NCBI RefSeq assembly: GCF_001424665.1
Contig: NZ_LMQS01000001.1
Location: 869,225-933,224, forward strand
From: Methylophilus sp. Leaf416
Lineage (GTDB): Bacteria > Pseudomonadota > Gammaproteobacteria > Burkholderiales > Methylophilaceae
DNA: 64,000 nucleotides
Reading direction: 5' to 3'
Shown here: in pieces, positions 60,209-64,000 of the stretch
Position numbering within the stretch: position 1 is the first letter of the stretch
How the letters are laid out: every line of letters starts with the position of its first letter
Translations under genes and position numbers: made by a program
Notes under the pieces: generated by a model
The model's input: the letters and a program-made list of their open reading frames with translations, nothing else
What the model was told of the DNA's origin: nothing
Database searches by the model: none

Positions 60209-63200
60209 CTAGAAGTTTTCTCGCATATAGATGATGGGGGCTTTGTAGACCCCGAATGTGGCGCGCCCGATGGGGTCAGGGTTTCCAAACCAATTAATAG
60301 CGCCATTAGTGGCGGCAGATTCAACTGCATTAGTACAAGTTCTTTCGGTTGGAGCTGCAGCTCCAAGATTTACTTCCAAATCCACACTACCTGTATTCGG
60401 ATTAGTGCCTGTGACCCCAGGGGCACTTAAACGCAGACCAAGTTCACCTTCACTCATTGGCGAAGCAATACTCAGCTGGGTTTCGCATGCATTTAAGTTA
60501 CCTCTATAATTTCTCATCGTAATGCTAGTGACGGGTATCGCTGTACAATTGTCATCTCTGTTTCTGACAAAGCCAGTTCCGTTCCAGAATTGAGCTTGAA
60601 TCGGCACTGATAGAGGAAGTAACTCTGAACCATGTGCAGAGGTCACGGCGAGACGCCCAAACCTAAACCTAGGCTGAGGGACATTGGGGTCTGTTGGCGT
60701 GAGGATTTCAGCTCTGGTTGAATTAACTAACTCTGTACCATCGTTCCCTCTTGGTTGCGCAGTAATCCTATATGATCGGGGCTCCACAGGATTTGTCGGG
60801 CGCGTGACTCTATGCCTGGCCTGCACATTTGCTACGCCTGAATTCCAGGTCCCTGCAGGATTGGTCGTGCTAGCCGTGATAGTGACTCCATCAGGAATGG
60901 TCTGATTTGGAGCCACGGCCTGCAATTCAAAAAAATAATTAGCCCAGTTATTCAATCCGAATATGGCATAGTTTCCGGTGTAATACTGGGTGGTGACGTC
61001 AGCAGCATTTTTTGCCTCCAGAACAAATGGCGTGATCAAACCAGGGTCTTGATTATAGTAAGTGAAAACTCCACATCCATCCGTGTATGAAGTACTTGCC
61101 GTTATTTTGAAATGGTCCGGGATAAACCTTCCTATATAACTACTTGCAACAGTATTGCCGAACTTACACCCAAAGCGTTTTGGTGTACCGTTACCTGCAG
61201 TGTCAAACGTGTTGGTACAATCACCAGTTGCTATATCAACATCCGTGAAAGTGTCATCATAAACACCTTCGGCTTGGAATCTGAAATGCCCCACTTCGGA
61301 ATATGTGAAATCTAAGCCACTGCTTACACCTGAAATTGCTTTTCCAAACAACCCATTCACCTGACCTAAAGAGGTCCCACCGGCATGTGTATCCAATTTG
61401 TTGCTATCCACTTTTGGCGTTCCGTTATAGTTAGCCTCATTTGTCGAGACAGTGACACTAAATTTATCTTGACCCGCTCTACGAACAGGGCTCGATGTGT
61501 GACTAGGAGTCAATTGCTGTGGGGCAACATTTGTAATATTTAGTGCCAAGGGGCGAACAGAAAAATTATCCGAGGAGCAACCAGTTTTATTTAGATTAAG
61601 GTCTCGTACTCTGCACCTTAAATTCGGATAAGAACCAAGTACATCAGAATTTGTAAAAGTGACTTTTTTCCTTCCGCTATCGGCAGCGGAGAAATTAACA
61701 GTTTTGCTAGCAATTACTGTAGATCCACATGTGCCGCCATTATCATTTACCAAATCGACAACAACGCCAGTTGCCGTATACGCAGTTGATTGACTTCCAC
61801 TCGTTAAGACTGCCACAGCATCCAGTTCAAAACCAGTACTCATCATTTTTGTATAAATAGGATTGCGGGCAGTTGGCGTAGTTGTACGATTGTTATACGT
61901 CAGTCCATTTTCCATGCACTCGAATTTGTCTATACAAGGTGTATTGGTAAACGTAAAACTGCAACTCTGGGCGTTAGTAGTGGTATTTACGCACTTCACA
62001 CCATTCAATGGTGCTCTAGCAAGATCACTGGCTCCCAAAGTGTAAGTAGCTGCAGCACTACCTTGCAGACTCACAGTATCAATTTGCGCATTCCCACCCA
62101 CCTCGAATGATGAATTGGGAGAATTCACGGTAGGTGTAGTTGGCGAGACTGTTAGGTTTCCGGTTAATGAGCCAGCACTTAGAATTTGTCCAGTCGGACA
62201 AGGTACTGTAGATGACAGACAAGCTAACACCTGAATATCGACTGGACATAAGGAATTGGTACCAGGATGGCGGATTTCGAGATGATCATAACTTGGTACA
62301 TAGGTCGAACCAATCACAAAATCATAGCTAAAAGTATATGTACCAGGCGATGTAAAGTCATACTCGATGGCAGCACCAGTATCAATATTGGTGGTTGAAA
62401 TGGTATTGCTTAATGTCCTGGTTTTACCGATAGCGCAAGAGGTTTCCGGAGTAGTATCGTAAGTCCAGAATGTGTCCCATCTACCAACACAATAATTGCT
62501 GAACTTTCCAGACCGTTCACGAAATGACTCCACAATATCCAGATTATTGGGCAACGTGGTGCTTGAAGGGCAACCACCATTTATGACGGGATACGTCCCC
62601 ACTACCTGACGACCATTGGTGTCCACATAACGGATCCCGCATCCATTGTCACTACCGCCCAAAAAGGTGTCTACAGCATGATAGTATCTGACAGGATTGC
62701 TGCTGCTAACTGGATATAATAAAGGAATATTTAGTGTGACTTCAGCTGTAACAAAAGAAAGTGGATAAGTATATTTCCACACCACTGTTACTTCAGGATT
62801 CCCCGAAACTATGCTGGTATTTGGAAGCGTGAATTTTGAAGTTGTCTGTTGCGTTTGCCCGCTTGAAGCAGTAGCTGGTGTGACTGATAAATCACCGGTA
62901 GTTGTATAAGCATTTGGATTGGAAACACCGTTTCTTGCGAACACAAAGTGGCTAGGACCATACAAGCGATTATTAGCTCTTATATATATGCCATTATCTA
63001 ATCTGTTTCTGTCAGCACTTGTTGTCGGTATGCGCGAATCCTCAAACAACTGGCCTCTCACTGCGCCATTACTGTTAGGTTTGATGATTTGGATTTGACT
63101 GCCACGGTGAATGTGAATACGCAACCCGTCTGAGGCATTAGTACCGCCTCCAGCATTCAAAGTAACATCATCTGGCGGAGCAGCCATGACAATTGAAAGG

Positions 63201-63259
63201 TCAAATACAAAAAAAATGACCGCCATAAATGGCAATATTTTTTTTAACAATTTACACAT
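60209..63259 (-). CDS. mshQ: Large MshQ-like surface protein (DUF6701)
   Basis: This 1016-residue exported protein has a signal peptide (KKILPFMAVIFFVFDLSIVMAA) and several beta-rich repeats with Asn, Thr and Ser. Many Cys suggest disulfide bonds. The C-terminal half (from about 560) matches the DUF6701 region of MshQ proteins (PLALNITNVAPQQLTPSHTS, then FRFGRLAVTSAHGSELLPL and FWNGTGFVRNRDDNC). It is likely a pilus-tip or surface adhesin. Its A/T-rich codon use looks different from that of neighbours. It follows mshP by 13 bp. Confidence 0.87.
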   Translation of the reverse strand: MCKLLKKILPFMAVIFFVFDLSIVMAAPPDDVTLNAGGGTNASDGLRIHIHRGSQIQIIKPNSNGAVRGQLFEDSRIPTTSADRNRLDNGIYIRANNRLYGPSHFVFARNGVSNPNAYTTTGDLSVTPATASSGQTQQTTSKFTLPNTSIVSGNPEVTVVWKYTYPLSFVTAEVTLNIPLLYPVSSSNPVRYYHAVDTFLGGSDNGCGIRYVDTNGRQVVGTYPVINGGCPSSTTLPNNLDIVESFRERSGKFSNYCVGRWDTFWTYDTTPETSCAIGKTRTLSNTISTTNIDTGAAIEYDFTSPGTYTFSYDFVIGSTYVPSYDHLEIRHPGTNSLCPVDIQVLACLSSTVPCPTGQILSAGSLTGNLTVSPTTPTVNSPNSSFEVGGNAQIDTVSLQGSAAATYTLGASDLARAPLNGVKCVNTTTNAQSCSFTFTNTPCIDKFECMENGLTYNNRTTTPTARNPIYTKMMSTGFELDAVAVLTSGSQSTAYTATGVVVDLVNDNGGTCGSTVIASKTVNFSAADSGRKKVTFTNSDVLGSYPNLRCRVRDLNLNKTGCSSDNFSVRPLALNITNVAPQQLTPSHTSSPVRRAGQDKFSVTVSTNEANYNGTPKVDSNKLDTHAGGTSLGQVNGLFGKAISGVSSGLDFTYSEVGHFRFQAEGVYDDTFTDVDIATGDCTNTFDTAGNGTPKRFGCKFGNTVASSYIGRFIPDHFKITASTSYTDGCGVFTYYNQDPGLITPFVLEAKNAADVTTQYYTGNYAIFGLNNWANYFFELQAVAPNQTIPDGVTITASTTNPAGTWNSGVANVQARHRVTRPTNPVEPRSYRITAQPRGNDGTELVNSTRAEILTPTDPNVPQPRFRFGRLAVTSAHGSELLPLSVPIQAQFWNGTGFVRNRDDNCTAIPVTSITMRNYRGNLNACETQLSIASPMSEGELGLRLSAPGVTGTNPNTGSVDLEVNLGAAAPTERTCTNAVESAATNGAINWFGNPDPIGRATFGVYKAPIIYMRENF

Positions 63260-63272
63260 GACATTTTTCTAT

Positions 63273-63716
63273 TTAGTTACATTCTTCACCAGAGATAACG
63301 TCAATACACCGGCTCAATGTCACTGTTATCCTTCTCTCTATGTAATCTTTTGCTCCTACTACGCCTATTGAAGCAGTTGAAACTATCGTGTAGATGCCAA
63401 TATTTTGAGTGCCGCCTTTGTCTTGTACAACGTTTTGATTGCAATTAAGAACAACATCAAAACCGTTAATTGTAAAAGGTGCAGGCGCAGCAGGACATCC
63501 TTGCATATTTGCTGGCGTCAGAACCTGAAAAGCAGTCCACTCTACTCCGGCCCTGGCTGCAAGATAGGCTTGTGCTCCTTGTACATCCTGAATAGTGCCC
63601 AAGTTGGCAAGCATCGCCAGCCGCATGGCATAGCCTACCAATGCTGCCAGTACGACCAGTAGAAATATTGCCATAGGCAACATAAAACCTTTTACACGAA
63701 AAGCGATGGGTTTCAT
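63273..63716 (-). CDS. mshP: MSHA minor component MshP-like
   Basis: This 147-residue protein has a PilX-like N-terminal helix (FMLPMAIFLLVVLAALVGYAMRLAM) after a short leader MKPIAFRVKG and a C-terminal Cys-containing domain (CIDVISGEECN). It is probably a minor pilin-like component, although the Phe-Thr-Leu-Ile-Glu pattern is absent. Its start overlaps the mshO stop by 4 bases. Confidence 0.85.
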   Translation of the reverse strand: MKPIAFRVKGFMLPMAIFLLVVLAALVGYAMRLAMLANLGTIQDVQGAQAYLAARAGVEWTAFQVLTPANMQGCPAAPAPFTINGFDVVLNCNQNVVQDKGGTQNIGIYTIVSTASIGVVGAKDYIERRITVTLSRCIDVISGEECN

Positions 63717-64000
63717 GGCGAATTCACCACATTGATCAGATTCAATAATCTTGCTACCCCACCATTTTTTGAAAGCTCTAGCTGCACGGTCATGACGCCG
63801 GTATGTTGCATGACGCCTTGACTGTAAGTAAAACTGCAGCCTGTGACATCACCTACAACCACCCTGGCATTTGCTGCGTTAAAGTTGGCTGGGCGCACTG
63901 AAGGGATTGCGATATTGCTCACCATCAGTAAACGGTTGTTAGCCAAGTCACACACATAAGCGACAGCACCATTAACAATGTAAAAACGGCTGGCGGGAGA
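63713..64000 (-). CDS. mshO: MSHA minor pilin MshO-like (3' part)
   Basis: The frame is open to the window edge and encodes the C-terminal 95 residues of a protein. It contains SPASRFYIVNGAVAY then a Cys-Asp-Leu-Ala segment and VQLELSKNGGVARLLNLINVVNSP. This resembles the C-terminal part of MshO/PilW-like minor pilins, with their FYIV-NGAV motif. The N terminus lies outside the window. It overlaps mshP by 4 bases. Confidence 0.8.
   Translation of the reverse strand, partial: SPASRFYIVNGAVAYVCDLANNRLLMVSNIAIPSVRPANFNAANARVVVGDVTGCSFTYSQGVMQHTGVMTVQLELSKNGGVARLLNLINVVNSP

Overview
The window looks like a chromosomal segment of a betaproteobacterium, most probably a methylotroph of the Methylophilaceae (Methylotenera/Methylophilus type). 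This placement rests on the gene mix: a bioB-F-H-C-D operon, DUF1841 and DUF1289 proteins, a membrane pyrophosphatase beside a soluble one, a PEP-CTERM protein, an MxaD-like SRPBCC protein and an MSHA-type pilus cluster. It is inference, because no 16S rRNA or methanol dehydrogenase gene is present. No tRNA, rRNA, CRISPR array, insertion sequence or prophage was recognised.

Layout. 1-5005: a CBA heavy-metal efflux operon (end of the outer-membrane factor, adaptor, CzcA-type pump) ending in a divergent PII-like gene. 5071-8003: an MBL-fold hydrolase, bamC and dapA (minus strand). 8272-11115: an rnfB-like ferredoxin, nth, a DUF1841 protein and a MarR regulator. 11203-15746: DUF1289, secA, an M23 peptidase and dciA. 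15984-19913: hppA, ppa, a YkvA-like protein and purC. 20015-24537: two GAPDH genes flanking pgk, with a diguanylate cyclase on the other strand. 24739-28593: msrA, rppH, a PEP-CTERM protein, a beta-propeller protein and an MxaD-like protein. 29041-29883: two tandem type IV pilin genes behind a consensus sigma-54 promoter. 29968-34565: an esterase, xseB-ispA-dxs and folE2. 34625-39002: an MFS transporter, aroC, corA and an unusual ParA-like ATPase. 39463-43302: grpE-dnaK-dnaJ with heat-shock promoters. 43437-46442: LPS core genes waaC, waaG and waaP. 46508-52111: the biotin operon with a rhomboid protease at its 3' end. 52177-52962: comF. 53005-64000: an MSHA-type pilus cluster (O-P-Q, then I-N-J-K-L-M-N), truncated by the window edge.

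Most of the window is core housekeeping sequence in compact operons with short spacers or 4-bp overlaps. The accessory interest lies in: the PII-like protein tied to a metal pump; a ParA-like ATPase whose P-loop lysine is replaced; two GAPDH paralogues lacking the NAD-selecting aspartate; a gapped palindrome between the PEP-CTERM and beta-propeller genes; a sigma-54-driven pilin pair; a structured 460-bp intergenic region with a tiny ORF behind a perfect Shine-Dalgarno; and an MSHA cluster whose order looks circularly permuted. I found no clearly new multi-gene system. These are the best leads.
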